Below, piece by piece: positions 54,778 to 63,403 of a DNA stretch of 64,000 nucleotides. Position 1 is the first letter of the stretch. The number at the start of each line of letters is the position of its first letter. The stretch spans positions 1,736,001 through 1,800,000 of the forward strand of contig OY969772.1 in the NCBI GenBank assembly GCA_963702935.1. The letters are read 5' to 3'. A program made the position numbers and the translations under genes. The notes beneath the pieces are model-generated. The model made no database searches and had not been told where the DNA came from. It saw only the letters and a program-made list of their open reading frames with translations. This DNA is from DAOTWA01 sp963702935 (GTDB lineage: Bacteria; Chloroflexota; Anaerolineae; Anaerolineales; Anaerolineaceae).

Positions 54778-56070
54778 CTAGGATTGCTCCAGCGCCTGGC
54801 CCAGATCCCAGAGGATATCCTCGATGTCCTCGATGCCCACGCTGAGGCGGATGAAGTCGGGCGTGACGCCGGCGCTGGCCTGCTGCTCCGCTGAAAGCTG
54901 GCTGTGCGTGGTGCTGGCCGGGTGGATGGCCAGGCTCTTGGCGTCCCCCACGTTGGCCAGGTGGCTGAAGAGTTGCAGGTTGTCGATGAACCTGCGCCCG
55001 GCTTCCACCCCGCCCTGGATGCCGAAGCCTAAAATGGCGCCGGGGCCCTTGGGCAGGTATTTCTTGGCGATCTCGTAATCGGGATGGCTCTTGAGGCCGG
55101 GGTAAGTCACCCAGCGCACCTTGGGGTGCGCCTCCAGGAATTCGGCCACCGCCTGGGCGTTCTGCACGTGGCGCTCCATGCGCAGGCTGAGCGTCTCCAG
55201 CCCCTGGATGAACAGCCAGGAGTTGAGCGGCGACTGGCACGCGCCGATGTCGCGCAGCATCTGCACGCGCGCTTTGACGATGAAGGCCGGCGCGCCCAGG
55301 CTGGCGTAGACCAGGCCGTGGTAGCTTTCGTCCGGCTCATTGAAGTTGGGGAAGCGCGGGTTGTCCTTCCACGCGAAGTTGCCCCCGTCCACGATGGCGC
55401 CGCCGATGGAGGTGCCGTGGCCGCCGATGAATTTGGTGGTCGAATGGGTGACGATGTTGGCGCCCCATTCGAAGGGCCGGCATAGATAAGGGGTGGGGAA
55501 GGTGTTGTCGATCACCAGGGGGATGCCGTATTCGCGCCCGATGCGCGCCACTCCCTCGAAGGGGAACACGTTGATCTGCGGGTTGCCCAGCGTTTCCCCG
55601 TACAGGATCTTGGTGTTGGGCCGGATGGCCTTGCGGAAGTTCTCCGGGTCGCTGGGGTCTACGAAGGTGACGTCGATGCCCAGGCGCGGAAAGGTGTAGC
55701 CGAACTGGTTGTACGTCCCGCCGTAGAGGGTGGAGGCGGATACGATGTGGTCGCCGGCGCTGCACAGGGTAAAGATGCTCAACGCCTGCGCCGCGTGGCC
55801 CGAGCTGACCGCCAACGCGCCCACGCCGCCTTCCAGGTCGGCCAGGCGCTCCTCGAACACGTCGCTGGTAGGGTTCATGATGCGCGTGTAGATATTGCCG
55901 CTCTCTTCCAGGGCAAACAGGCGGGCGGCGTGGGCGGAATTCTTGAACACGTAAGAGGTGGTCTGGTAGATGGGCACGGCGCGCGAGCCGGTGGTCGGGT
56001 CGGGCCGCTGGCCGGCGTGAAGCTGGCGGGTGGTGAAGCCGAAGGTATGCTCGTTTTGTGGGGTACTCAT
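54778..56070 (-). CDS. metY: O-acetylhomoserine sulfhydrylase
   Basis: PLP enzyme of methionine synthesis that replaces the acetyl group of O-acetylhomoserine with sulfide. 430 residues. PLP Lys in HSTTKFIGGHGTSIGG; YTRIMNPTSDVFEERLADLEGG, SSGHAAQALSIF and SLAIHPASTTHSQL are typical of the MetY branch. It follows metA by 51 bases and shares the SAM-I riboswitch upstream of metA. A small hairpin (54761-54779) begins at the stop codon. Confidence 0.93.
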   Translation of the reverse strand: MSTPQNEHTFGFTTRQLHAGQRPDPTTGSRAVPIYQTTSYVFKNSAHAARLFALEESGNIYTRIMNPTSDVFEERLADLEGGVGALAVSSGHAAQALSIFTLCSAGDHIVSASTLYGGTYNQFGYTFPRLGIDVTFVDPSDPENFRKAIRPNTKILYGETLGNPQINVFPFEGVARIGREYGIPLVIDNTFPTPYLCRPFEWGANIVTHSTTKFIGGHGTSIGGAIVDGGNFAWKDNPRFPNFNEPDESYHGLVYASLGAPAFIVKARVQMLRDIGACQSPLNSWLFIQGLETLSLRMERHVQNAQAVAEFLEAHPKVRWVTYPGLKSHPDYEIAKKYLPKGPGAILGFGIQGGVEAGRRFIDNLQLFSHLANVGDAKSLAIHPASTTHSQLSAEQQASAGVTPDFIRLSVGIEDIEDILWDLGQALEQS

Positions 56071-56121
56071 GGGGTTGGGGTCCCTTTCTGTATGAGAGAA
56101 AACGGATAAAGGGGATGGGGC

Positions 56122-57036
56122 CTAAAGCTTGTTCAGGTCGTAAGGCGTTTCCTGGTAGACGTAATAGTTCAGCCAGTTGACGTACAAGAGGTTGGCGTGG
56201 CCACGCCACAGCACCAGGGGCGGCTGGGTGGGGTCGTCGTGCGGGAAATAATTGCGCGGCACCGCGATGGGCAGCCCCTGGGAAACGTCCCGCTCGTATT
56301 CGCCTTTCAGCGTCAACGGGTCGTACTCTGAATGCCCGGTGACGAATACCTGGCGCTCGTCGCGCGTCGCCACGATGTAGATGCCGGCCTCGTCCGATTC
56401 CGCCAGGATCTCCAGCTCGGGCACCTTTTCGATGTCGGCCCGGCGGATCTCGGTGTGGCGGGAGTGCGGGGCGTAGAACAGGTCGTCGAAGCCGCGCAGG
56501 ATGGGGGCGTCCTTGCGCATCACGCGGTGCGGGAAGACCCCGAACTGCTTGGCGGGCAAGGGATACTTGGGAATGCCGAACTGGTGGTACAGGCCGGCCT
56601 GCGCTCCCCAGCAGATGTAGAAGGTGGAGTAGGCGTGCCGGTGCCCCCAGTCGATGATCTCGGTCAATTCTTCCCAGTAATCCACCTCCTCGAAGGCCAG
56701 GTGCTCCACCGGCGCGCCGGTGATCACCAGGCCGTCGAAATTCTGGTCGCGCACCTGGTCGAGGGTCTGGTAGAAGGTCAGCAGGTGTTCTTCGGGGGTG
56801 TTCTTGCTCTGGTGGTTGCGCGTGCGCAAGAGGGTGGTCTCCACCTGCAAGGGGCTGTTGCCCAGCAGGCGCAAGAGCTGGGTCTCGGTGGCGATCTTGG
56901 TCGGCATCAGATTGAGGATGGCGATCTTCAGCGGGCGGATGTCCTGGTGCAAGGCGCGATCCTCGCCCATCACGAAGATGTTCTCACTTCGCAGCGTTTC
57001 CGCAGCAGGGAGCTGGTCAGGTATCTTGATCGGCAC
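56122..57036 (-). CDS. metA: Homoserine O-acetyltransferase (MetA type)
   Basis: 304 residues. First committed step of methionine synthesis. Nucleophile Cys in YICWGAQAGLYH and His in TGHSEYDP. The acyl-choice position reads GAPVEHL, with Glu as in acetyl-CoA-using MetA enzymes (the E. coli succinyl type has Gly there), so the product should be O-acetylhomoserine, which fits the next gene, metY. ATG 57036 follows GGAGAGAG. Controlled by the SAM-I riboswitch. Confidence 0.93.
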   Translation of the reverse strand: MPIKIPDQLPAAETLRSENIFVMGEDRALHQDIRPLKIAILNLMPTKIATETQLLRLLGNSPLQVETTLLRTRNHQSKNTPEEHLLTFYQTLDQVRDQNFDGLVITGAPVEHLAFEEVDYWEELTEIIDWGHRHAYSTFYICWGAQAGLYHQFGIPKYPLPAKQFGVFPHRVMRKDAPILRGFDDLFYAPHSRHTEIRRADIEKVPELEILAESDEAGIYIVATRDERQVFVTGHSEYDPLTLKGEYERDVSQGLPIAVPRNYFPHDDPTQPPLVLWRGHANLLYVNWLNYYVYQETPYDLNKL

Positions 57037-57057
57037 AATCTCTCTCCTTTCTGTGCG

Positions 57058-57225
57058 TATAAAATAAAAAACCTCTTCCGGAAAAAAAGAAGAGGTAAGC
57101 CAATATACGCTGATCTCCTCTCATCTTCCAGAAATTCTATCTGCAGGAATTGGCACCATGCTCCCTTGCGGGCGCTGGTTGTCGAGGTTTCACAGGGCCT
57201 GTCCCTCCACCTCTCTGGATAAGAG
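57058..57225 (-). ncRNA. SAM-I riboswitch with terminator, upstream of metA
   Basis: The aptamer (57225-57118) opens CTCTTATCCAGAGAGGTGGA and contains the conserved GGGACAGGCCC and CAACC segments; the closing strand GATGAGAG (57125-57118) pairs with CTCTTATC. Downstream, ACCTCTT...AAGAGGT (57096-57071) and a T-rich run form a terminator; AGAGG of the P1 strand can pair with its CCTCT arm as an antiterminator. Binding of S-adenosylmethionine should switch metA-metY off. Confidence 0.95.
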
Positions 57226-57388
57226 TGTCACTTGCTATTTAGTTTTTAATTGGCGCAGTTATACCACTGTGGCGCCGTAAAATCAAGGGTAATTTGATCC
57301 GAATTTTGGTTTCATGCCGCTCAGCAGGAGCAGCGCCGGCCGCCCTGGTTCAGCCAGCGCCCCCACAGCGGGGAAGACGTTGCCCAGA

Positions 57389-57931
57389 TCACGAGAGCTC
57401 CTTCCGGCAAGATTCGAGCCAGGCCAGCAGGGTCTCGGTTTGGGCGATGCGGAAGCGGTACACCATGCGCTCGTACTGCTGCTCTTCAGCCAGGGCCGTA
57501 TAAGCGGCTTGCATCCCGCGCAGCCAGCCCGCGCAGGCGTGAAGCTGCCCCTCGACCAGTTCCAGGGCCAGGTTGGAGCCAACCTTGAGGGCGAAGTACA
57601 GGCGCGCCATGAACTCCATACGCACGTCGCGCATGTGCTCCACCGGGCTGGTCATCCAGGCGTAGAAGCTCTGGCGGCCCAGGTTGGTGGTGCGATATTC
57701 CTTGCGCAGCGGGTAGGCGTCGCCGGCCACCAGGCTGGAGGTCAGCAGGCCCTCCGTCTCCAGCTTTTCCAGCAGGGCGTACAACTGGCTCTGCTTGATC
57801 TGCCACACCAGGGAAACGCCTTCGTGCGAGGTGATCTTCTTATACAGATCGTAGCCGTGGATGGGGCTCTGGTCTACAAAGCCCAGTAGAACGTATTCCA
57901 GTGTGAGGGGAGATTGGCGCCGTGGAGACAT
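57389..57931 (-). CDS. PadR-family transcriptional regulator
   Basis: 180 residues. The winged helix LTLEYVLLGFVDQSPIHGYDLYKKI..QIKQSQLYALLEKLETEGLLTSS and the wing EYRTTNLGRQSFYAWM are PadR hallmarks; a helical C-terminal dimer domain follows (Vir-like). Such repressors respond to small molecules and usually control a neighbouring transporter or enzyme. No obvious target is adjacent: a 380-base gap and then a STAND protein gene on the other strand. Confidence 0.87.
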   Translation of the reverse strand: MSPRRQSPLTLEYVLLGFVDQSPIHGYDLYKKITSHEGVSLVWQIKQSQLYALLEKLETEGLLTSSLVAGDAYPLRKEYRTTNLGRQSFYAWMTSPVEHMRDVRMEFMARLYFALKVGSNLALELVEGQLHACAGWLRGMQAAYTALAEEQQYERMVYRFRIAQTETLLAWLESCRKELS

Positions 57932-58311
57932 GCTTTTTTCGAAGGATATTCAATGAATGAATACAGAAATTATATCACAGGCGGGCGGAAAGGGGAGAAA
58001 AGAGAATCGAGAGTAGAGAGCAGTCAACGGGCTGTCAGCGACCTGAAAGGCACAGGCGTAGGGCGGGTTTCCCAACCCGCCTCTGTGACCGGCGGCTTTG
58101 GAAAGCCGCCCTACTGGGGCAGCCATCTCCTGGCTCCCACGCTCTGTGTCCGCGTGGAAGGGAAGCCTTGCGATCGCATAGCATCCCTTTAGGAAAGGGT
58201 TGTCGTAAAGGCAAGTGGGTCTTTGCAAGACTGGTGCATCCTACGTCCCCTTCCAATGTATAATCTTGTTATCGCCGTTCTTCCGCAGGGATTCGCTCAG
58301 GAGGGGGCTCC
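57932..58311. repeat. Gap with two dispersed elements
   Basis: A divergent intergenic region. It includes the double-hairpin element GTAGGGCGGGTTT (58058-58114, second copy of 39411-39464) and the GCCTTGCGATCGC element (from 58165, second copy of 41504). Family C words occur at about 57995-58020. No gene seen. Confidence 0.7.
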
Positions 58312-60581
58312 ATGCGCCGTTACAACTTCCGCTATCTGATCGCTGGCGTTCTCCTGGCTATTGCGTTCTTCGCCGGGACGCTCTGGCTGTGGCCCAGTCT
58401 AAACCAGGATTGGCGTTTGTATATTACTTTGACCATTCTCGTGGTACCCGGAGTGGTAAGCCTCCTTGCCGATTTCCGCCAGGCTTTCGAGAACCCTGCC
58501 GACAGCAACCTACTCCCAAGAGTGCACGGCGAAAGGGACACCATCTCTGTAGGCCAGGGGGACGTGCAGACCGGCGGCGTGCAAGTCCATGCCGGGCAGG
58601 TCACTTTTCAACAGCCCCTTATCCAGTCCCCGCCCCTGCAAGCCCTGCACCAGCTCCCCGACCCGCCGGCGGACTTCACCGGGCGCGCGGCCGAGATCAA
58701 AACCCTGTGCGCGGCCGTCGAGGGGGGCGGCGCGGCCATCACCGGGCTGCGCGGCATGGGCGGGGTGGGCAAGACCGCCCTGGCGCTGGTCGTGGCGCGG
58801 GAGGTCAAAGCGCGCTACCCGGACGCGCAGCTCTACCTCGACCTGCGCGGCGCGGATAAGATCTACGGCCCTCTCCCCGGCCCAGGCCATGGGCCACGTG
58901 CTGCACGCCTACCACCCCGCGCTCAAGCTGCCCGAGGAGCTTAACGAGCTGGCCGGGCTGTATCATTCCACGCTGGACGGCCAGCGCGCCTTGCTGCTGC
59001 TGGACAACGCCCTGGATGCGGCCCAGGTGGCGCCGCTGCTGCCGCCCACGACCTGCCTGCTGCTGGTCACCTCGCGCCGGCGCTTCAGTCTGCCCGGTCT
59101 GACGGAGCTGGACCTGGACACCCTGCCCGAGGGCGACGCCGTGCGGCTGTTGAAAGCCATTGCCGGGAAGAAGGTGGGCAAATTTGGGAAGGCGCTGGCG
59201 CGCCTGTGCGGCTATCTGCCCCTGGCGCTGCGCGCCGCCGCCAGCCTGCTGCGCCAACGCCCCGACCTGACGGCGGAAGCCCTGTGCCGCCGATTGGAAG
59301 ACGCCGCCCGCCGCCTGGAGCTGGCCGACCCGGCGCGCGGCGACCTGAGCGTGCGCGCCGTTCTGAGAATCCAGCTACGCGCTGCTGCCTGAGGCTTTGC
59401 AGAAGGGTTTTCGAGAGTTGGCCGTCTTTCCGGGGAGCTTCGCCGCCCCGGCCGCAGCGGCCGTGTGGAAACTGGAAGCCGAGGCCGCCGGGGAAACGCT
59501 GGGCGGCCTGCTGGACTACAGCCTGTTGGAATATGACGCGAAATCCGGGCGCTACCGCCTGCACGATCTGGCGCGCGCTTTTGCCGTGGAAGTGCTGCCG
59601 CCCGAGGAGGAGGACGGGGCCCGTTTGCGTCACGCGGAGCACTATCTGAACGTGCTGAGCGCGGCGGACGAGCTTTACCTGCAAGGCGGGGAGCGCGTGC
59701 TCGAAGGGCTGGCCCTCTTCGACCTGGAGCTGGAGAACCTGCGCGCCGGGCAGGCCTGGGCGGCAAGTCAGGCGGGCCGAGACGAGGCCGCCGCGCGCCT
59801 GTGCAGCCGCTACCCGGATGCCGGGATTTATTGCCTGGATTTGCGCCTGCATTCCCGCGAGCAGATTACCTGGCTGGAAGCCGGGCTGGCGGCTGCTCGG
59901 ACCCTGGGGGATCGCTCCCTGCAAGGCGCCGCCCTGGGCAACCTGGGCCTGGCCTACGCCGCCCTGGGGCAGCCGGGGAAGGCCATCGAGTACTACCAAC
60001 AGCATCTGGAGATCGCGCGCGAGATCGGAGACCGGCGCGGCGAGGGGAACGCCCTGGGCAACCTGGGGGTCGCTTACAAGGATCTGGGCCAGCCGGGGGT
60101 GGCCATCGAGTTTTACCAGCGGCAGTTGGAGATTACCCGTGAGATCGGTGACCGGCGCGGCGAGGGGGCTGCCCTGGGCAACCTGGGCCTGGCCTACGCC
60201 GACCTGGGCCGGCCGGAAAAGGCCATCGAGTATCACGAGCAGGATTTGGAGGTCGCCCGTGAAATTAGCGACCGGCGCGGCGAGGGGGCTGCCCTGGGCA
60301 ACCTGGGCAACGCCTATGCCGCCCTGGGCCGGCCGGGGGTGGCTATCGAGTTTTATCGGCAGCATCTGGAGATCGCCCGCGAGGTTGGCGACCGGCGCGG
60401 GGAAGCTATTGGGAGTTGGAACCTGGGCGACGAGTATCGCAAGCAGGGGAAGCTGGACGAGGCCCTTTCCCTTATGGAAGTTACTCTGGAATACGAGCGC
60501 TCCATCGGCCACGCGGACTACGAGAAAGATCGGCAATATGTCGCGGCGCTGCGCGCGGGGGGAGCGAAGGACAAGGATTAG
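58312..60581 (+). CDS. STAND NTPase with N-terminal TM and TPRs (two frameshifts)
   Basis: Two hydrophobic segments at the N-terminus (YLIAGVLLAIAFFAGTLWLW, LYITLTILVVPGVVSLL) precede an NB-ARC-like ATPase with P-loop GMGGVGKTALAL, LLLLDNALDAAQVAPLL (Walker B-like) and LLLVTSRRRF. A helical linker and TPRs follow, including four near-identical 40-residue units (EIGDRRGEGxALGNLGxAYxxLG) at 59933-60412. Frame shifts near 58868-58885 and 59371; removing one base at the second restores ISYALLPEALQKGF. Together about 755 residues. STAND proteins are signal-gated switches in regulation, cell death and phage defence. Role here unknown. Confidence 0.7.
59933..60412 (+). repeat. Four 120-base TPR-coding tandem repeats
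   Basis: Units start at 59933, 60053, 60173 and 60293, each containing GCCCTGGGCAACCTGGG and GAGATCGGAGACCGGCGCGG-like words. High identity between units suggests recent duplication or gene conversion. Confidence 0.85.
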
Positions 60582-60604
60582 TGGTCAGTTCTTAAGTCTT
60601 GCAC

Positions 60605-61130
60605 TCAGATCCCCCACCCCCCCTTATCAAGGGGGGCGAAGGGGGGATCTATGGAAGGTTCGTTTTCCAGGCTGCTTGCCTTGCAATTAGGCGATCAGGG
60701 ATCAGGTTATCAGGGTCTGGCCCTGGGATTCATGATCACCCCATTCCTGGTTGCCTGGTCTCCTGGTTGCCTGATCCCTGGTTGCCTGGTCTCCTGGTTG
60801 CCTGATCCCTGGTCGCCTGGTCTCCTGGTTGCCTGGTCCCTCGTTGCCTGATCCCTGGTTGCCTGGTCTCCTGGTTGCCTGGTCTCCTGATTGCCTGATC
60901 CCTGCTTGCCTGGTTGCCTGATCCCTGAGTGCCTGATCCCTCGTCGCCTGGTCGCCTGGTTGCCTGATCCCTGGTTGCCTGATCCCCTGAGTGCCTGATC
61001 CCCTGAGTGCCTGATCCCCTGAGTGCCTGATCCCTGGTTCCTGATCCCTGGTCCCCTGGTTGCCTGATCCCTCGTTGCCTGCCCCCTGTCCACTGCCCAC
61101 TGCCCACTGACCACTTTCCCCATTCCCCTT
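60605..61130. repeat. Large family A repeat array (type block)
   Basis: The 60582-61181 gap starts with a GATCCCCC palindrome (~60609-60650), then about 27 units of 15-16 bases with core TTGCCTGATCCCTGG and variants (GGTCTCC, CCTGAG, CCTCG). It ends with family B words (CCACTGCCCACTGCCCACTG). Units vary at fixed positions, there is no spacer-repeat alternation, and no gene is seen. Confidence 0.9.
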
Positions 61131-61181
61131 TCCCCTTTGGCCGCTCTGCTGTAAAATGGCGGAAATCCGAAGGAGACTCTC

Positions 61182-61754
61182 ATGAACTCATTGAAGAATC
61201 GCATTCTGCAAGACGGCAAGAACCTGGGCGGCGGCATTCTCAAGGTGGATTCCTTCATCAACCACCAGGTGGACCCCCGGCTCATGGACCAGAGCGGGCG
61301 CGAGTTCGCGCGCCTGTTCGCCGGGGTGGGCGCCACCAAGGTGCTCACCGCCGAAATCTCCGGCATCGCCCCGGCGCTGATGACCGGGCTGCACCTGAAC
61401 CTGCCGGTGGTCTACGCGCGCAAGACCAAGCCCATCACCATGCCCGACCAGGTGTACCTGACCCTGGCGCCCTCGCACACCAAGGGCCGCATGGTGGAGC
61501 TGATCATCTCGCCCGAGTACCTGGCGGGGGGCGAGCGCGTGCTGATCATCGACGACTTCCTGGCCTCGGGCGCCACCATCAACGGCCTGGCGCGCCTGGC
61601 GCAGGCGGCCGGCGCCAGCGTGGTGGGCGTGGGCACCCTGATCGAAAAGTCCTTCGAGGGCGGGCGCGCTGCGCTGGGCTACCTGGGCGTGCCCATCGAA
61701 TCGCTGGTGTGCATCTCCGCCATGGAAAACGGAAACTTTGAATTTTGTGAGTAA
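61182..61754 (+). CDS. xpt: Xanthine phosphoribosyltransferase
   Basis: Purine salvage: xanthine plus PRPP to XMP. 190 residues from ATG 61182 (AAGGAG 7 bases upstream). Diagnostic stretches: LKVDSFINHQVDPRLM, ARKTKPITMP and the PRPP motif RVLIIDDFLASGATI. Followed by guaA, which turns XMP into GMP, so the two make a short guanine pathway. I saw no purine riboswitch in the repeat-filled upstream gap. Confidence 0.92.
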   Translation: MNSLKNRILQDGKNLGGGILKVDSFINHQVDPRLMDQSGREFARLFAGVGATKVLTAEISGIAPALMTGLHLNLPVVYARKTKPITMPDQVYLTLAPSHTKGRMVELIISPEYLAGGERVLIIDDFLASGATINGLARLAQAAGASVVGVGTLIEKSFEGGRAALGYLGVPIESLVCISAMENGNFEFCE

Positions 61755-61825
61755 AGAGAGTAGAGAATCGAGAGTAGGCACTACTCTCTACCCTCTACTC
61801 TCTACTCTCTATTTTCTATTTACGA
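61755..61825. repeat. Family C repeats between xpt and guaA
   Basis: GAGAGTAGAGAATCGAGAGTAG followed by its inverted form (CTACTCTCTACTCTC). The block reaches 3 bases before the guaA ATG, leaving no Shine-Dalgarno. Confidence 0.8.
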
Positions 61826-61827
61826 CT

Positions 61828-63378
61828 ATGACCGACACGATCGTCGTCCTCGACTTTGGCTCGCAGTACACCCAGCTCATCGCGCGGCGCGTGCGCGAGG
61901 TGCAGGTGTATTCCGAGCTGTTCCCCTGGGACGCGCCCGCCGCTGAGGTGCTGGCGCTACAGCCCAAGGGCTTCATCCTCTCCGGCGGGCCCAGCTCGGT
62001 GTACGCGCCGGGCGCGCCCAGCCTGCCGGAGTACGTGCTGGCTTCCGGGCTGCCCGTGCTGGGCATCTGCTACGGGATGCAGCTCCTCACCCACGCCCTG
62101 GGCGGGCGCGTGGCCCCTTCCGGCGAGCGCGAATACGGCCCGGCCGTGGTGGAGACGCTGCGCCTCAACCCGCTGCTGCCCGACGGCAGCCAGCCGGTGT
62201 GGATGTCGCACGGCGATCGCATCGAGGCGCCCCCGCCCGGCTTCGAGGTGCTGGCGCGCAGCCAGAACAGCCCCATCGCCGCCATGGGCGAGGAGCGCTC
62301 GCGGCGCTTCGGCGTGCAGTTCCACCCCGAAGTGCGCCACACCCCCGGCGGCACGCAGATGCTGCGCCGTTTCGTGGTGGAGGTGTGCGGCGCACAGCCC
62401 GAGTGGACGCCCGCGTCCATCATCACCCAGGCCGTCGAGCGCATCCGCCGCCAGGTGGGCGAGCAGCGCGTGCTCTCGGCCGTCTCCGGCGGGGTGGATT
62501 CCGGCGTGGCCACCGCCCTGGTGTACAAGGCCATCGGCGCGCAGCTCACCGCCGTGTTCGTGGAGACCGGCCTGCTGCGCCAGGACGAGCGCCAGGCGGT
62601 CGAGGCGGCCTTCGTGCGCTCCCTGGGCCTGCACCTGATCACCGTGGACGCTTCGGAGGATTTCCTGGGCCGGCTTCAAGGCGTTAGCGAGCCGGAAGCC
62701 AAGCGCCGCATCATCGGCGAGACCTTCATCCGCACCTTCGAGGCCCAGGCGCGCCTGTTGGGCCAGCCGCCCTTCCTGGTGCAGGGCACCATCTACCCGG
62801 ACGTGGTCGAATCGCGCGCCCCGGAGCGCTCGCGCGGCGAGCGCATCAAGTCTCACCACAACGTGGCCGGCCTGCCGCAGGACATGCAGTTCGAGCTGGT
62901 CGAGCCGCTGCGTTACCTGTTCAAGGACGAGGTGCGCGCGGTGGGCCTGGCGCTGGGCCTGCCCGAAGAGCAGGTGTGGCGGCAGCCCTTCCCCGGGCCG
63001 GGGCTGGCGGTGCGTTGCCTGGGCGAGGTCACCCGCCCGCGCCTGGAGAGCCTGCGCGCGGCGGACGCCATCTTCACAGCCGAGCTGGCCGGGGCCGGCC
63101 TGCTGCGCATGGACGGGGAGGGCCAGGGCACGGCCCAGGCCTTCGTGGTGCTGCTGCCGGTGCGCTCGGTGGGGGTGATGGGCGACCAGCGCACCTATCA
63201 GGAGACGGCCGTGCTGCGCGCCGTCACCAGCGAGGACTTCATGACCGCCGATTGGGCCCGCCTGCCCTACGATCTGCTGGCGCGCATCGCCAATCGCATT
63301 GTCAACGAAGTGGACGGAATCAACCGGGTAGTGTATGATATAACCAGTAAACCGCCGGGGACGATCGAGTGGGAATGA
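61828..63378 (+). CDS. guaA: GMP synthase (glutamine-hydrolysing)
   Basis: 516 residues. Glutaminase half: VLDFGSQYTQLIARRVRE, ILSGGPSSVY, nucleophile Cys in LGICYGMQLL, VQFHPEV. Synthase half: P-loop SGGVDSGVATAL and the C-terminal dimer domain with RPINTEVDGINRVVYDIT-type end (RIVNEVDGINRVVYDITSKPPGTIEWE). ATG 61828 is the only start near the family N-terminus; it has no RBS because family C repeats occupy the leader, so translation may depend on read-through from xpt. Confidence 0.95.
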   Translation: MTDTIVVLDFGSQYTQLIARRVREVQVYSELFPWDAPAAEVLALQPKGFILSGGPSSVYAPGAPSLPEYVLASGLPVLGICYGMQLLTHALGGRVAPSGEREYGPAVVETLRLNPLLPDGSQPVWMSHGDRIEAPPPGFEVLARSQNSPIAAMGEERSRRFGVQFHPEVRHTPGGTQMLRRFVVEVCGAQPEWTPASIITQAVERIRRQVGEQRVLSAVSGGVDSGVATALVYKAIGAQLTAVFVETGLLRQDERQAVEAAFVRSLGLHLITVDASEDFLGRLQGVSEPEAKRRIIGETFIRTFEAQARLLGQPPFLVQGTIYPDVVESRAPERSRGERIKSHHNVAGLPQDMQFELVEPLRYLFKDEVRAVGLALGLPEEQVWRQPFPGPGLAVRCLGEVTRPRLESLRAADAIFTAELAGAGLLRMDGEGQGTAQAFVVLLPVRSVGVMGDQRTYQETAVLRAVTSEDFMTADWARLPYDLLARIANRIVNEVDGINRVVYDITSKPPGTIEWE

Positions 63379-63403
63379 TGGATTATTAGAAAGGCATGGG
63401 CTG

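Noticed and set aside
60690..61080. CRISPR-like array
   Set aside because: Units of 15-16 bases abut each other and vary in sequence; there are no unique spacers and no cas genes nearby.
61142..61181. Purine riboswitch upstream of xpt
   Set aside because: The leader is only about 40 bases after the repeat array and lacks the conserved purine aptamer core.
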